From Rosa chinensis (taxonomy: Eukaryota > Streptophyta > Magnoliopsida > Rosales > Rosaceae), in contig NC_037092.1 in NCBI RefSeq assembly GCF_002994745.2, positions 18,033,501 to 18,097,500 of the forward strand: a stretch of DNA of 64,000 nt, read 5' to 3'. Shown piece by piece: positions 21,367-33,377 of this stretch. Position 1 is the stretch's first letter. Each line of letters opens with the position of its first letter. The notes under the pieces were generated by a model. That model saw only the letters and a program-made list of their open reading frames with translations. It made no database searches and had not been told where the DNA came from. The translations under genes were made by a program, and so were the position numbers.

Positions 21367-24300
21367 TCCACTGGCCTTTATGCTCTTAACTAGCATGTCG
21401 TCCACATAGACCTCGATGATTTTTCCCAGATGCTCAGCGAACATGGCATTCATCAACCGCTGGTAAGTTGCGCCGGCGTTCTTCAGACCGAAAGGCATGA
21501 CATTGTAGCAGTAGAGGCCTTTGTCGGTGGTGAAGGTGGTGCATTCTTGATCGCTGGGGTGCATCTTGATCTGATTGTATCCGGAGAAGGCATCCATCAT
21601 GCTGAGGAGTTCGTGTCTGGCAGTTGCATCGACCAACTGATCGATACGAGGTAGCGGGAAACTATCCTTCGGGCATGCTTTGTTGAGATTTTTGAAGTCG
21701 ACGCACATCCGCCACTTGCCGCTGGGCTTTTTTACCATTACCAGATTTGAGATCCACTGAGGGTAGATGACTTGGCGGATGAATCCAATGTCCCGTAGTT
21801 TGGCGACCTCCTGTCCAATTGCCTGGTACTTTTCCTCATCAAAAGCCCTCCGCTTCTGCTTGATGGGATAAAAGGAAGGTTTGATGGTCAGCTTATGAGT
21901 GATTACTTCAGTAGAGATGCCTGGCATGTCCGCATAGGACCATGCAAAGACGGCGGCGTTATTACGTAGGAATTGAGTGAGCTCTGCCTCCACTTCTGGA
22001 TCTAGTTGGGCACCTATGCGGACTGTCCTCTCAGGATGCTCGTCTGAGATGCAGACAACCTTCAGCGATGTGTCCGGGTTGACCGGCTCCTTCTTTACAT
22101 ATTTCTTCTCTTCATCTCTAGGATCCTCAAAGATATTAGGTGGTGGTGGGTCATTGCCTACTGTCAGGATTTCATGGCGGCGCGTTGACCGTGCTATAGT
22201 CGTTGAATAACATTCTCGTGCCAACTGTTGGCTTCCTCTTACACAACCTGTGCCGTTGGGTGTGGGGAACTTCATGAGAAGCATGTACCCGGCAATAATG
22301 CACTTGAGCTTATTAAGCGCTGGTCGACCAATGATGGCGTTGTACGAACTGGAACAGTCGACAATGATGAACTCCGTGTGCACCTCCGCCATACAGGGAC
22401 TAGTGCCAATAACTAGTCTCATGTAATCCGACCCTAGCGGTTGTGTGATGTCTCCGGAGAAGCTGAGCAGTGGCTCATGATCTTGGAGTAGTTTCTTGTT
22501 CCGCTTGAGATGGTCGTAGCAACCGCTGAAGATGACGTTGACAGCGGACCCGCTATCTACCAAGATTCTCCCCACCGAGAATTTGCCAAGAATGGCATCG
22601 ACTAAGAATGGGTCGTCATGGGGTAAATGTACTCCGCGCTCCTCCTCCTCTGAAAAGGTGATAGGTTCCCAACCTGATCTCGGGAGTTTGGCGGATCTTT
22701 CATAGCGGATGTTGCAAACTTCCTTTGGGTGGTTAGCGCGTTCATAGCGCTTTCTTGCCCTGTGAGACATGTTGGTGATTGGAGCACCGCCATCGATGGT
22801 GTTGATGCGGCCCAAGGTTTCAACGTTGGCAATCACTGGTGGTGGTTGGCGCACCTTGAACTGCTCCAACTTGCCGTCACGGTACAAAGTCTCAATGGCT
22901 GTTTTGAGAGCATTGCAGCTGTTTGTATTGTGGCCGCTGTCCGCGTGGTATTTGCACCACTTGCCAGTGTTCTTGGGTTTGCCTGTTTTTGGGTACTTTG
23001 GAGGGGGTGGCGGTGGGATCTGATCCTTGCACTGATTATAGATATCTTCATATGAGGCCGTTAGGACCGTGAAAACTGCATACCGCTGTGAGGACTCCGT
23101 CTGCTTGTTGTTGTTATCCCCATGAGTTGGGCGGTTTCCCTTGTAAAAATGCTGCCCCTTCTGCCGCTTGGTTTGGTGGTGGCCCTGCTGCCACTCTCTT
23201 TTCTTGTCAGTTGGCGGTGCTGAGGGGGGCTTGTCAGCGGTTTCCTGGTGACTGGAAGATGGTTGTGCTGACCTTGCTGGCGTTGCTGGCGGTGGGGTCT
23301 CTCCATATGTGATGAATTCCGCCTGGGCGTGAATGACCGCCTCACTCATGAAGTGGTCGTACGTTGCATTGGGATGGTTGTAATTGAGGTGATAGAGGAA
23401 CGGTCCCTTGAGGAGTCCCTTCCTGAAGGCCGCCGATGCCATAGTTTTGTCTAGGTCGCGGCACTGAGATGCTGCCGCCCGCCACCTTGTGACGAAGGCC
23501 TTCAATGATTCGTCCTCCCCCTGCTTAACGCCGAACAGCTGACTTGTGTTGTGATGTCCGGCGGACAATAAGATGAAGCGGGAGAGGAAAGCATGCGACA
23601 GTGCATGGAATGAGCCGACCGATCCTGGCGGACATTCAAAAAACCAGTTCATTGCCTCGCCGTCCAACGTTTCGCTGAACAAATGGCATAAGGTGGCGTC
23701 GTCGAACCCCTTGTTGTTGGTGACCTTCTTGAAGGTGTCCATGTGAACAAAGGGATCGGTCATTCCGCCATATTGCGACATCTTTGGGGTTTTTGCATAT
23801 GTTGGTCTGACAGCCTGCAGGATCGCGGCGGAAAAGGGGCCGGGTCTGGAAGTGAATAGTGGGTTCCGAGTTGACGTCGGGACGCCCGTCTCCGCCCGGA
23901 TCAACCTCTGCTCCAGTTGGTGCATCCTTTCCAATAGTTGGGCGGTTGCATCGCCGGCGGAATCGGCCTGACTGACCTGCCGAGTTGGCTTGCGCCTAGG
24001 TATGGGAGGATCGCCCTCAGTCCTTGCCCGGGCATTCGAGCGGTTGGTGTGCGGAAGTGATTCCGCCACCTGTTCTAACATTAGTTGGGGTATGGGCGGC
24101 GGTCCCATTCCCGACAACCCAGGTGGGTTCAGCGGTACATGCATTTGTACGACCGGCCCTGGCACCATTGTGCCGGCGCTGGGTCGACTACGCCTGGTGC
24201 TGCGTGACTGCTCGCTCTGTGCCGGGCGGTCGGTGGCCGCCAAAGTGTTTTTTAGTTCCTCAAAACGTGTCATGAGCGCAGCCACCTGTTTTTGGGCTTC

Positions 24301-24543
24301 GGCCTTCTCCTTACGCTCCGCCTCACGTTCTCTGTTTGCCTTATGAAGATCCGCCAGTGCTATCTCATACATGGTGACGAGATCCTGGCCTGACGGGCGG
24401 CTGCTGCCTGGATTTGCCTCACCGCCGGGGTTGGCCGGGGTTGTGAATAGTGCGCGGTTAACGCCGATCGCGGGGTCGGAGGGTTGGGGGATGGCGGGGA
24501 GTTCTGTCTGCTCTTCAGCGTTTCCCCCACTGTCGTTAGTCAT
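21367..24543 (-). pseudogene. Tat gypsy gag-protease-reverse transcriptase, truncated by the solo LTR
   Basis: One continuous frame of about 1060 codons from the ATG at 24543 (MTNDSGGNAEEQTELPAIP). The gag region includes the retrotransposon gag domain (TKNNKGF-like capsid stretch, FVTRWRAAASQCRDLD) and a Cys/His segment (KWCKYHADSGHNTNSC). Next is an aspartic protease with ILVDSGSAVNVIFSG. The reverse transcriptase follows with VKKPSGKWRMCVDFKNLN, MMDAFSGYNQI, MPFGLKNAGATYQRLM and the catalytic YVDD box (IEVYVDDMLVKS). The frame is intact up to the insertion at 21367. With the solo LTR inside, the polyprotein would end in LTR sequence, lacking RNase H and integrase. Confidence 0.92.
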
Positions 24544-24577
24544 GGTGATTGTAGTGGGATGACCTTTAGTTCAAGGG

Positions 24578-24595
24578 TTCCCACAGACGGCGCCA
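24578..24595 (-). other. Primer-binding site of the Tat gypsy element
   Basis: TGGCGCCGTCTGTGGGAA on the minus strand, starting one base after the 5' LTR end. This sequence type is characteristic of Tat/Athila-branch elements. The gag ATG lies about 35 bases further on. Confidence 0.8.
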
Positions 24596-24596
24596 A

Positions 24597-25113
24597 TGTT
24601 GATGTCTAAAAGTCTAGCGGTAGCTAGATCTTAGTTAACGCTGATCCGGTGGGCGGATCGATACTAGTGTTGTTGTTGTAGTTCCCGTTACCTGTTAAGT
24701 AAAATACAATGGGCGTCAGAGGGAGACCGCGCCGGGCGGTCTTCAACTCTCCGATGCCTAAGTTAGTCAATGTATTTATGTTGACAAAGTAACAGTAGGA
24801 AAGTATTGAATGCGTAATTAATGAGGAGAGAGGAGAGAACCTTTTATAGGTGAGGAAAAGACCGATCTTGTCTTTGTTTTCGATGTGGGACTGATATGCT
24901 TCAGTTCCCAGTTTCAGAAGCTTCTGATGCTATCTTGACACAGCTCGTGGCGGCGCGTCGGCGGCGATCTGTAGGTGGTCCGACGCTGAGGTTGTAGCCC
25001 GCCTGGCGGCACGTCTGCCTGTCATTCCTTTGGTTGGAATTAGTACCTTTGGCGGTACAACGAGCATGGCCCATTTATAGCTAATTATGCTTGCAAATGT
25101 ACATGTATGTACA
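24597..25113 (-). repeat. 5' LTR of the Tat gypsy element
   Basis: 517 bp, TGTTGATG...TGTACA, followed outside by the duplication CTAAC (25114-25118). By eye it differs from the other LTR at about six sites (for example GCTGATCC against GTTGATCC and CAGCTCGTGG against CAGCGCGTGG). Confidence 0.9.
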
Positions 25114-25118
25114 CTAAC

Positions 25119-25550
25119 TAAGAAGACCTAAACTACATAGATTACTGCTGCTTTCCTTTAATGCACCTTCATTTGTTCTGGCAGAAGCTCTCTTGTAGGC
25201 AAAGATGATAAGCAGTCTTTCGATCTCTTAAGTCATCGATCCTACACATAATGGACAAGGACCCTGCAGAAGCTCTAGTATTGACTCCATTTCTGCTCAC
25301 CTAATGACCTTACCCTTTGAACACATTCAAGACTCTGGCTGATTGAGACATTCTTCAACAAGTCCTAAATGCTCTGCCCACAGTGCCATTTTGTACCCAT
25401 ATATCTGCAAGTCTGCAACCATGCAGATTATAATAAATATTTACATTAGTTTCTTGTGGCCATGCATTCAAAATGACATTAATTGCTTGTCTCTTCGGAA
25501 GCCATGAAAGGATACTAACCAGAGGTGCTCAGAGCACAGAGCATCTCCAA
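25119..25550. other. Remnant CACTA sequence downstream of the captured topoisomerase fragment
   Basis: No open frame or repeat is recognised. On the minus strand it directly follows the topoisomerase I stop codon, so it may be captured 3' UTR or CACTA body. Confidence 0.3.
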
Positions 25551-25553
25551 AGA

Positions 25554-27848
25554 TCAGAATCTGAAGTCAGGGCCAACATCCATTGCCCAAGCAAACTTTC
25601 TCAAGAGGGACTTTGGAAATACCTGTGACAATAGTTCAATACCAAACGGTCAAGTTAACTTGCTCGCACCAGCTCATTCAGTAGATTGCTAAGTCTTATA
25701 ACAATCACCATCAATAATTTTTGTATAGACCACATGTTTTGATTCGAACAATTGAAGCATGTATATCTATTGGTAATACTATTGGTTTTAATAAGACAAT
25801 GAGAGGTACAAGTCAGATAATCAGATTGGTAAAGGTGTTACATGTCATGGACTATCTAAGATCTCCCATATTAATCTGAATATTAAAATATTCGAAGATG
25901 TTACTCTTTTTATTCCCTCTTCCATTACCTTAATTACCATTTTTAATCATGAGATCCTAAGGATGCCAATAAGTCCCAGATAATTAAGGTCATACCTGAA
26001 GCTCACCGATCTTCTCCATTAAGCTATCAAATTGTGCACTATAGGATCCTGTGATATTGCGCTTATGATTAGGGCATCTCCAACCCTTTAGTCAAGAGTC
26101 AAAGTCATTTGGAAAATTTGACACCCCCTAGTGTCATTACTATTCATTCATATTTTACATCTCCAACCCCTTTTAGTCAAAAGTCATAGTCATTTCATAA
26201 TTTTAATTATTTTAGATAATTATTTAACTACAAAATGAATTTATATATCATACATAATAATCTTATATAATATATCGTCGTTTAAATTTTTTTTAGAAAT
26301 TTTTATTTTATTTTTTTAAGTTTTTCTCGTTTAAAACTACATTACTCTATTATTAGCCGTTGAATTTAATTAATCGCATTTTTCTGACTGTCAGATTAGA
26401 AATTAAGTAATTATATATTTATTTTTTAATTTTTTGTATCAATTAATCTAGGCCTTCCATTTTGAATCGAATTCATGAAGAGTGAATCAGAGCCGCTCAT
26501 TTTGAATAGTGGAAGGTGGGGCCCATCCTTTTTCCCCTAAGTCATTTTGGCTTTCTACCTTCATTCCTTAGTCATTTTGACTCAAGGTATGGCTCAAAAG
26601 CCATTTTGACACCCTTTTGATTTGGGTTGGAGATGGTGCAAAAAAAAACCCCTTAGTCATTTTGGCTTTTGACTACATTGTTGGAGATGCCCTTAGAGAT
26701 GATATCAACCTGAAATGTAATTAAGAAAGGTGTTAAAAGTCACAGAGCTAAGCAATCCCCTACCTTACATATAATAGCATACAAAAGAGGTTATATATTT
26801 TTTTCTATGTCGAGATGTTTCAAGCATAAAGAACTCAGGAAGTCAAGCAGATAGCTCTATTACCTGAAGCTCACCAATCTGAACTCAGGAAGAGCTCACC
26901 AATCTTCTCCATTATCCTAGACATTTGTGCACTATGAGGCTCTTCGATATCACGCTGATGACTACAAACCATTTCAACCTGCAAAGAGAATACCAACAAT
27001 TATAGATGCCATCAAGTAACAGATATCATTGTTTAGTGTATGACTAGCTCATTTAAAATTCTTAATTGACTGTCTTTCACCTCCTTGGTTGCTAATATAT
27101 CACCCTCGATAGTTTTCTTGTTCAACTGTCAAAAGTACGAAGGAAACAAGAAAGTAAGAATCGCTACAACAGGGGGATGATGACATACGATTTAAGACTA
27201 TATATTGGAAGAGCAAAGATATGTGACAAAAAAAAATTAACCAACATATAACAGCTGATATTAATTAAGCACAGCCAAACATGCAAGGTTCAAAATCAGT
27301 GATGGCAGCACTAAGTCACTAACGTATTATTCCAATGTGATAGACACATTGTATGCACGGCTGCATGCAATACTTCCGCTGTAAGGCCAGATATCAGTGC
27401 CTTTAAATGTGCATTCAATTTACGGGTGTCCAACTTGTCAAATAGTTCGTCACTGCTATAGTTACCTGAAACAAAAAAAAAAGTTTTCATAAATTTGCAT
27501 CAAGGTTTCAATTAATCACCACAGAAAATGAAATATCGTAAAATTAGAAAACCATCTGCTCACCAGCCTGAAATATTACAATTGCCTCATAAACAGGAAG
27601 ATCAACTTCAATAGCATTTTTATATCTGATTAAATCTTTACCAAGGAAGCTAAACTGGTTTTTATCAAAAACGCAGTTGACATGTTATCTACTAGTCATA
27701 ATGTAAACTCACAGTACCATAAAAAATTCAGTCTAATTCCTGTAAAGCATGGCCTTACCTCTAACAAGATAGGGGATATTGCTTTTACATTCTCTACTTT
27801 TAATCTGCGGCAACTGACAATATCAGTTTCATCATCATCCTCAACAAC
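25554..27848 (-). pseudogene. TOP1: Captured DNA topoisomerase I, C-terminal exons
   Basis: Eukaryotic type IB topoisomerase relaxes DNA supercoils through a C-terminal Tyr. Several exon-like blocks occur in gene order on the minus strand. 27848-27759 has DETDIVSCRRLKVENVKAI, like the family's ADTVGCCTLKVENV. 27654-27564 has FLGKDLIRYKNAIEVDLPVY. 27465-about 27340 has FDKLDTRKLNAHLKALISGL, after which the expected AKVFRTYNASITLD is corrupted. 26978-about 26880 has SHQRDIEEPHSAQMSRIMEK. A second, diverged copy of that exon lies at 26711-26696 plus 26071-25987, split by a MITE. The terminal exon 25622-25554 has SLLRKFAWAMDVGPDFRF and a stop. Splice sites are largely kept but key segments, including the region of the active-site Tyr, were not found. 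It is therefore a decayed captured fragment, not a working enzyme. Confidence 0.82.
26072..26692. mobile_element. Harbinger/Tourist-like MITE
   Basis: 621 bp with inverted ends GGGCATCTCCAAC ... TTGGAGATGCCC, flanked by the 3-bp duplication TTA (26069-26071 and 26693-26695), the PIF/Harbinger signature. It is AT-rich and non-coding, with internal copies of AGTCATTTTGG-type motifs near both ends. It interrupts one of the two copies of a topoisomerase I exon. Confidence 0.85.
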
Positions 27849-27984
27849 CTGCATGCAAGGAAAGTCAAGCATGCATAAACCACTCTGTACAGAAAGTACA
27901 ATCAGTAAGCACGACATCCACATGAATGATGAAAGTTATATCTTCAATAATGTAAAAAGTGGGCAGTCATCATGCATATAAACT

Positions 27985-28720
27985 ATTTTCTGATGTACTC
28001 TTCAAAAAAATGACAACTAATGGAATAAAATATCTCAAAATCCACAATCAACTAGATATAAACAAAGTGAAATTTACCATACCGCCTCTTTGGAAATTAC
28101 TGCTAGTTCGCCTGGCTTAACCCCCTACTTGGCAAACTCCCGAGCTGCATATCCCTATAGTATTTGGAAATCAAACAATAAATCATTCCGCAATGATCAA
28201 GGCTTTCACAACACTAACTATCCAAAGTGAAAATAACTTTGTGGTACGTGCTCGTATCGTCAACTCTCACAATTAACCCAATTTCTGAACTAGAACAACC
28301 GTAGCAGCACACATTGACCTTAAGAATGATAAGTGCTAAAAATTTCATTGCTGAAATACATAGATCTATGTATAGTTATCTAGGAAGATAACTATACTTA
28401 TTGAACTTGCCTAAACTTTATTGCTCGCAACATGGAGGAGTGCGATGAGTACCACATGCTACTTACACAGAAATAATTTTTGAAATAGACAATTTGGACC
28501 TAAGAAAGTATTGACAGAAAACTGGCACTTTCAGCAACAGAAAATAAAACCAGACCTTTTGACACAAATAACTAAATAAGAAGAGAGTATATATACCGTG
28601 CGATATAAGTGACAATGTTACTTGTTGTTCTTGCATGAAGTCAACAAATAAAAAAATTAATTTCAGAGTGAAAGATGATGAAGTGAAGGATATAAATACA
28701 AACGTCTATATCATATGAAG
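27985..28720. other. Remnant CACTA sequence with an unidentified exon-like block
   Basis: On the minus strand, about 28160-28085 reads AAREFAK, a stop, then GVKPGELAVISKEA between plausible splice signals. This looks like a captured, mutated exon, but I do not recognise the parent gene. The rest is AT-rich without features. Confidence 0.35.
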
Positions 28721-28726
28721 ACATAC

Positions 28727-28818
28727 CACCGCGCAGCACGCAACCAATATCAAACTAGCTGCATAATGCGATGGTAGATTCAAAAGCTTGCTCACAGAAT
28801 ACCCTGATAAAAGCATCA
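28727..28818 (-). pseudogene. Captured exon resembling a bile acid:sodium symporter (BASS) family transporter
   Basis: Bounded by TTTCAG and a GGTATGTC donor, the exon reads VMLLSGYSVSKLLNLPSHYA then ASLILVACC. This resembles the plastid BASS transporter segment around 'SKLLNLPxxYAAGLILVGCCPGG'. It is a hydrophobic membrane segment. It stops just before the diagnostic PGG motif, and no other BASS exons were recognised. The assignment is from memory and moderately certain. Confidence 0.5.
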
Positions 28819-29361
28819 CCTGAAACAAGTTGAAGATGATAATAAGTTGAAGATGACAAGAGTCATTTGAGCCAAAAATTCATATCTATACTATTATTAA
28901 GAGAAGAGGCTTTGTTAGCCAAAACTGAAAATTTTGACAGGTTTAACCCTGAAATATTAAAAAACTTTAAGAATAAATTAAATTACAAGGGTAAATAGGA
29001 CAATTATAAAATAGATTTTTATTCAGAAAATTAAAAAGAAATGATTCCCCAACCTCCACTTTTCTCTCCCACTGTTTTCTCTCTGCAATAACTACCCACT
29101 GAATCTATTACTTCTGCAGATAACTTTTTTTTTTACAATTAAATTTTTCATACACATGCAGAACATGTGATTACATACTAGTATAAACTATTAGACTAAT
29201 AAACTGAATAATCATTCTGATTATATACAATAAGTTATCCAATTAAAATAAAAGAAAAAAGAATCAGACTTGCAATTCTGATACTCATTTAAGCTAGACA
29301 ATGCATATTAGGTAGCGCCATGGCAATAACAGCTCACATATCTGATTTGAAACAAGGCATA

Positions 29362-32054
29362 TGTAATACCCTGAAAATTCAAATTACTATCTGAGGACAT
29401 TTTGGAATGATTTCGTGGTCATGGGAGGAAGTACGAAGCTTTGAGGAGTTGTGGAATTAGTTCGAACAATTTTTATTCGGAAACTGAACGTTGTAGAGGA
29501 GGTCAAAGAAGTTGACTTTTTATGCGTACCGAATTTGGGAAAATTTCCTTCATGAAAGTTGTAGTGCTCGTCGATACGATCGCGTGCATATGTGGAACTC
29601 AAAAATCGGAGTTCGTATGAAGAAGTTATGGGTGATTGAAAATTGAGAAAATTCTATAAATATGAGAAAAATTCCGGAAATTGCAAAGAAGGACAGAATT
29701 TTCAGAAAACCGAAACCGAGCCCTTTTCTCTCCCGAGCCCAGATTTCGGCCTCTCTCTTCCACCGGCCATATCTCCCTCCACAGACCTCCTATCGACTTG
29801 ATTCCAAAAGAATTTTCATTCGCCTTGAAGTCAGTTAAAACTTCCTAGAAGATATCAAAGTGAGAAAAGAACCGTGGAAGGCTCTAGGAGGCCGAGAAGC
29901 TGCACAGCTCGAGCTGGAATTCCCCCGATGCTGCTGTTCCTTCACCGGCCGATATCTCTCTCATCCGACCTCGAATCGAGTTGATTCCAAAAGGGATTTT
30001 TCTGGGCTTGAGCTATATTACAACTTTACAGAAAACATTGAGGGGAAATAACCAACGTGGTAGCCGCTACAAGTCGAAGAACACGGTGCAGTCGAGCTTG
30101 AAATCACCTCCTTTCCCCACCATCGTTCTCCCTCCTCCGGCCACCTTTTACCTTGATTCTTGAGGGGATTCTGCACCTCAGACTTTTGTGTAGTTATGAA
30201 GGTTTCAATTCGAGTTAAGATGAAGAACTTTCATGTTGGGAGTTTTTTCTAATTTTGACTTTGGATGGACGGTGGTGCCGCCACTGTGATGGTGGTTTCC
30301 GGCGACCTCCGGCCACCCCAAGCACAGTTTCTGTCCATTTTTATGTTCTATGTGTCAATACAATCGTCTGCATATATAATTCATAATTTTTGGATATCGT
30401 ATGATTTAGTTATGAATTTTACGGTTTCGATTAATTTCGATTGTTCGATTAATGATCTGTGAAGATCGGACCGTCCGATAGACTTGTAGTTTTGATATGT
30501 TGATCGTATGACTGTCCCGATGACTTTGCGTGGTCACGGGCGAAGATCCGACCTGTTGATCTTCGTATAATTGTGGATTAGTATTTTGGAAGGCGATTCG
30601 TGAGGATCCGACCGTTGGATCATCATATAATTTCGATCTGACCGTTGGATCGTTGTTTAATTTTTGTTTATGAGTTGTTGGCTAAGTTAAGATCATGTTT
30701 GATTAGGTGATTGACGGTCTTCCTTGGTGAGCGGTTTTGGTGTGTATTGTGAAATTGAAGACGCAACGGGATTAGAGGTGAGTAAACCTCTCGTGGTTCA
30801 TATTACGAACCGAGTACTTTTAATTACTTTATTTTGTCGTAATTGTGTGAAAATATTTATGAAATAAATATTTTTTTTTAATCATATGGACTTGATCAAC
30901 TACGGTCCATAGGTAAGTAAAATGATTTTAATTATACAAAATGAATTTAACTATTTTTATGCTTGAATTATAGTTGGTATTAGTGATTATCCCTGAGCGG
31001 ATGATTACGTATATATATATATATATATATATTTACGTTGATATATATGGAATGGTGTGACATTGAGGTGTGTGTGGAATTACGATAATTTAGTTGAGAT
31101 ATGATATTGTCTTGGAAATTGCCATGATTATTTATAATAATGTTAACCGATAAATGTGTGTGATAATCATGTTGACCTTCTGAGTTGATTAGAGGGTAGA
31201 AATGTAGTGCTCTGAGGACAGGGAGTCCAAAGACCGCCGGTTAAATGATAACCGAGATGTAGTGCTCTGGGGACAGGGGAAAGTCTGAAGACCGCCGGTT
31301 AAATAATAACCGAGATGTAGTGCTCTGAGGACAGGGGGAAAGTCCGAAGACCGCCGGTTAAATAATAACCGAGATGTAGTGCTCTGAGGACAGGGGGAAA
31401 GTCCAAAGACCACCGGTTAAATAATAACCGAGATGTCGTGCTCTGAGGACAGGGAATCCGAAGACCGCCGGTTAAATAATAACCGAGATGTAGTGCTCTG
31501 AGGACAGGGGAAAAGTCCGAAGACCGCCGGTTAAATAATAACCGAGATATAGTTGGATCCAAACAGTTGGGATGGACCAAAGTAGTGATATTGTGGATTA
31601 GAGGATTGTGGAAATGTATTCGTTGTGGATTTTCCGTGTTTTGGTTTAATGTTTCTTTACAGATGTTGAGATTGTTGGTTGTTTACTTGAGTTAAAAGAA
31701 ATATGATTTAAAATCAACATTTTCTTCTTGTTTACTCATACGGGCTGTCATGGCTTACCGGGTTTGGTGTTGTTGCAATCCCGGTACACTATTCAAATTG
31801 TGTAGCGGGTAGTCCTGCAGGTCAGGTGGATCATGGAGGAGATCGTGCTGATTAGAGTATTTGTTTTTAGTTTTACAGCCTTGTAAATTGTGAGGTGAGT
31901 GATGCTCAATTTGAGCTTTACAAATTTACTTTGTACAAGTGAGTTGTATTAATTAAACTGAGGTTTTCGAGATTTGAAATTTGAGTGGCTTGTGTTGTAG
32001 TTGTTTATTCATGTTTCGGATTTGAATTTATTATTCTAAATTCGGGGCGTGACA
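29362..32054 (+). repeat. LTR A (5' LTR) of the WOX-bearing element
   Basis: 2693 bp. Compared with LTR C it lacks about 150 bases after GGGGATTCTGCAC (near 30172), a deletion shared only with LTR A'. It includes the hairpin minisatellite at 31203-31550 and an (AT)n tract near 31012-31031. Confidence 0.88.
31203..31550. repeat. LTR minisatellite, about six copies of 55-59 bp
   Basis: The unit runs GTAGTGCTCTGAGGACAGGG, then (G)GAAAGTCCGAAGACCGC, then CGGTTAAATAATAACCG. The last part is a perfect inverted repeat (CGGTTA/TAACCG). The same array recurs at about 38745-39092 and 44922-45269, and in reverse orientation at 3770-4005. Confidence 0.92.
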
Positions 32055-32057
32055 GTT

Positions 32058-32069
32058 TGGTATCAGAGC
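32058..32069 (+). other. Primer-binding site (initiator Met tRNA) of the WOX-bearing element
   Basis: TGGTATCAGAGC, three bases after the LTR end. It is complementary to the 3' end of plant initiator Met tRNA, the usual primer for many plant LTR elements. The duplicate copy is at 39600-39611. Confidence 0.88.
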
Positions 32070-33365
32070 GTAAGGTGCATATTCGGTGATGTGTCAATAC
32101 CTTCTAACTGATGGCCCGTCTACAGCGGATCCCCATCGTGTGCTCTTCGGTATTGGCTAAGTTATTGGGTATGCGTGAGTGTTGAGAGTTGTTTAGGCCG
32201 CTAAGTCGTTTTAGGAACGTGAATACCTTCCCTGTAGTATTGACTTGGTTAATATGGACTTGTATTTGACTTATACTTTGTTTTAAGTGTTCTACGTGTA
32301 TTAGCCAAGCATACTATACTTCTTAGGTGATGGATATTCGAAGGAGTAGTACTTAGAACCGTAGAGTTGTCTTGTAGGTTCGTTTTAGAATAAGTTCACT
32401 TGCCGCGAGTTATAATCTTTAAGGAATGGAAACCTTCGGATTTAACTCTGATGAGTCAGTGAGAATTGTTTTATGGATGTGAGGTTCTTTTGGTTGTTGA
32501 AGTGTTTGGTTGAAGGCATGGTGTGGACCTATGCGCGTATCTAATGTGGAGTTGTGTGTAGTGTTGCTGTTAGGGAAAAGGTTATTGTGGTTAATTATTC
32601 CACGTGCTTGTAAGTTGTTGAGCAGGGTTTAAGGTGCGAGAACGGAGTTTGATCTCGTGTTTGAGTGATTGAGACGAACGACTATATATTTGAGGTTGTT
32701 TTGTATTTTAAGTTTAAGTAGGCGGGACACTTAAAGTTTTGAATTAGAGTTTGATTTTGGTTGATAGATAATGGGGAGAATTTGAATCAACTCTTTGTTA
32801 ATGATCTTAGACGAAAGTGTGTTTCTGTGGTTATGGATTTTAGGTGAAATGGTTAAATACAATTTTGGGTATTGATGATAGTGACATGATTGGGTATCCA
32901 TAGTGGTTCAAGTGAATTACTATGAGGTATGGAGTTGATTCGATGTAGGAATCGTGAAATCTTAGGGTTTGAATTGTAGTAAGTTTGATGGAGCATGTAT
33001 TAGAGGGAGTGGTTGAGATTTTATAAGATTAGTATGTGTAACTCTAAGGATGTGGGTTTTCCTAGTTAACTCAGGAAGCGTTTAGTTTTATTAACTCCTT
33101 ATTCTAGCGACTGAATTGTTGTGTTTGGTTTGACTCAAATGATGCTAGCTAGACCACTGTGTGACTAAATTGATTGTTGGGTTTTGAATGATTGTTTGTG
33201 ATACATTATTATGAATGAGGCGTGCAGCATAGTTGACGAAGGTTTTGAAAGAGTAAGGAGTGACCAAGGTTCGACCCTTGGTGTCGTTGTTGGTTGTTTA
33301 AAGAAAAGACGACATGCATTCAATCTTATTGTTGTAGTTTACAAAAAAAAAAAAAAAAAAAGGGA
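32070..33365. other. Non-coding internal region of the WOX-bearing element
   Basis: No gag, protease or RT frame and no long ORF. Near 33222-33290 there is a possible decayed tRNA-like unit ending in CCAAGGTTCGACCCTTGG, which resembles a T-arm/B box. An A-run at 33342-33361 closes the region. The same sequence is repeated at 39611-40906. Confidence 0.55.
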
Positions 33366-33377
33366 AACTACATTATT

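Larger units (their letters stand above)
10530..25113 (-). mobile_element. Full-length Tat-lineage Ty3/gypsy LTR retrotransposon
   Basis: Two 517-bp LTRs (10530-11046 and 24597-25113) are flanked by the perfect 5-bp duplication CTAAC (10525-10529 and 25114-25118). Reading on the minus strand, the order is 5' LTR, primer-binding site one base away, gag-protease-RT (24543 to 21367), a solo-LTR insertion, RT end-RNase H-integrase (18781 to 16269), then a long 3' region with an antisense gene (13119-15855) and a 61-bp minisatellite, then the 3' LTR. By eye the LTRs differ at about six positions (near 99% identity), so the insertion is fairly young. Tat/Ogre-type elements are known for long 3' regions and antisense reading frames. 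The pol is broken, so this copy is not autonomous now. Confidence 0.9.

Noticed and set aside
10530..25113. LTR start at TGTCTAAAAG (10536 and 24603)
   Set aside because: With that start the flanks do not form a target duplication. Starting at TGTTAATG/TGTTGATG gives a perfect CTAAC duplication and a primer-binding site one base away.
29860..30051. Short frames repeated three times in the LTRs (MRKEPWKALGGREAA) as genes
   Set aside because: They lie wholly inside LTRs, are short, and differ between copies without sign of coding constraint.
31299..31580. Frames of about 93 codons repeated in the LTRs (TTSRLLFNRRSSDF type)
   Set aside because: They are translations of the LTR minisatellite, identical in all LTR copies, with no start context or known domain.
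33342..33361. A-run next to the WOX gene as a retrocopy poly(A) tail
   Set aside because: The run is A on the plus strand, but the WOX gene is on the minus strand, so downstream of its stop it reads as T. It has the wrong orientation for a captured mRNA tail.
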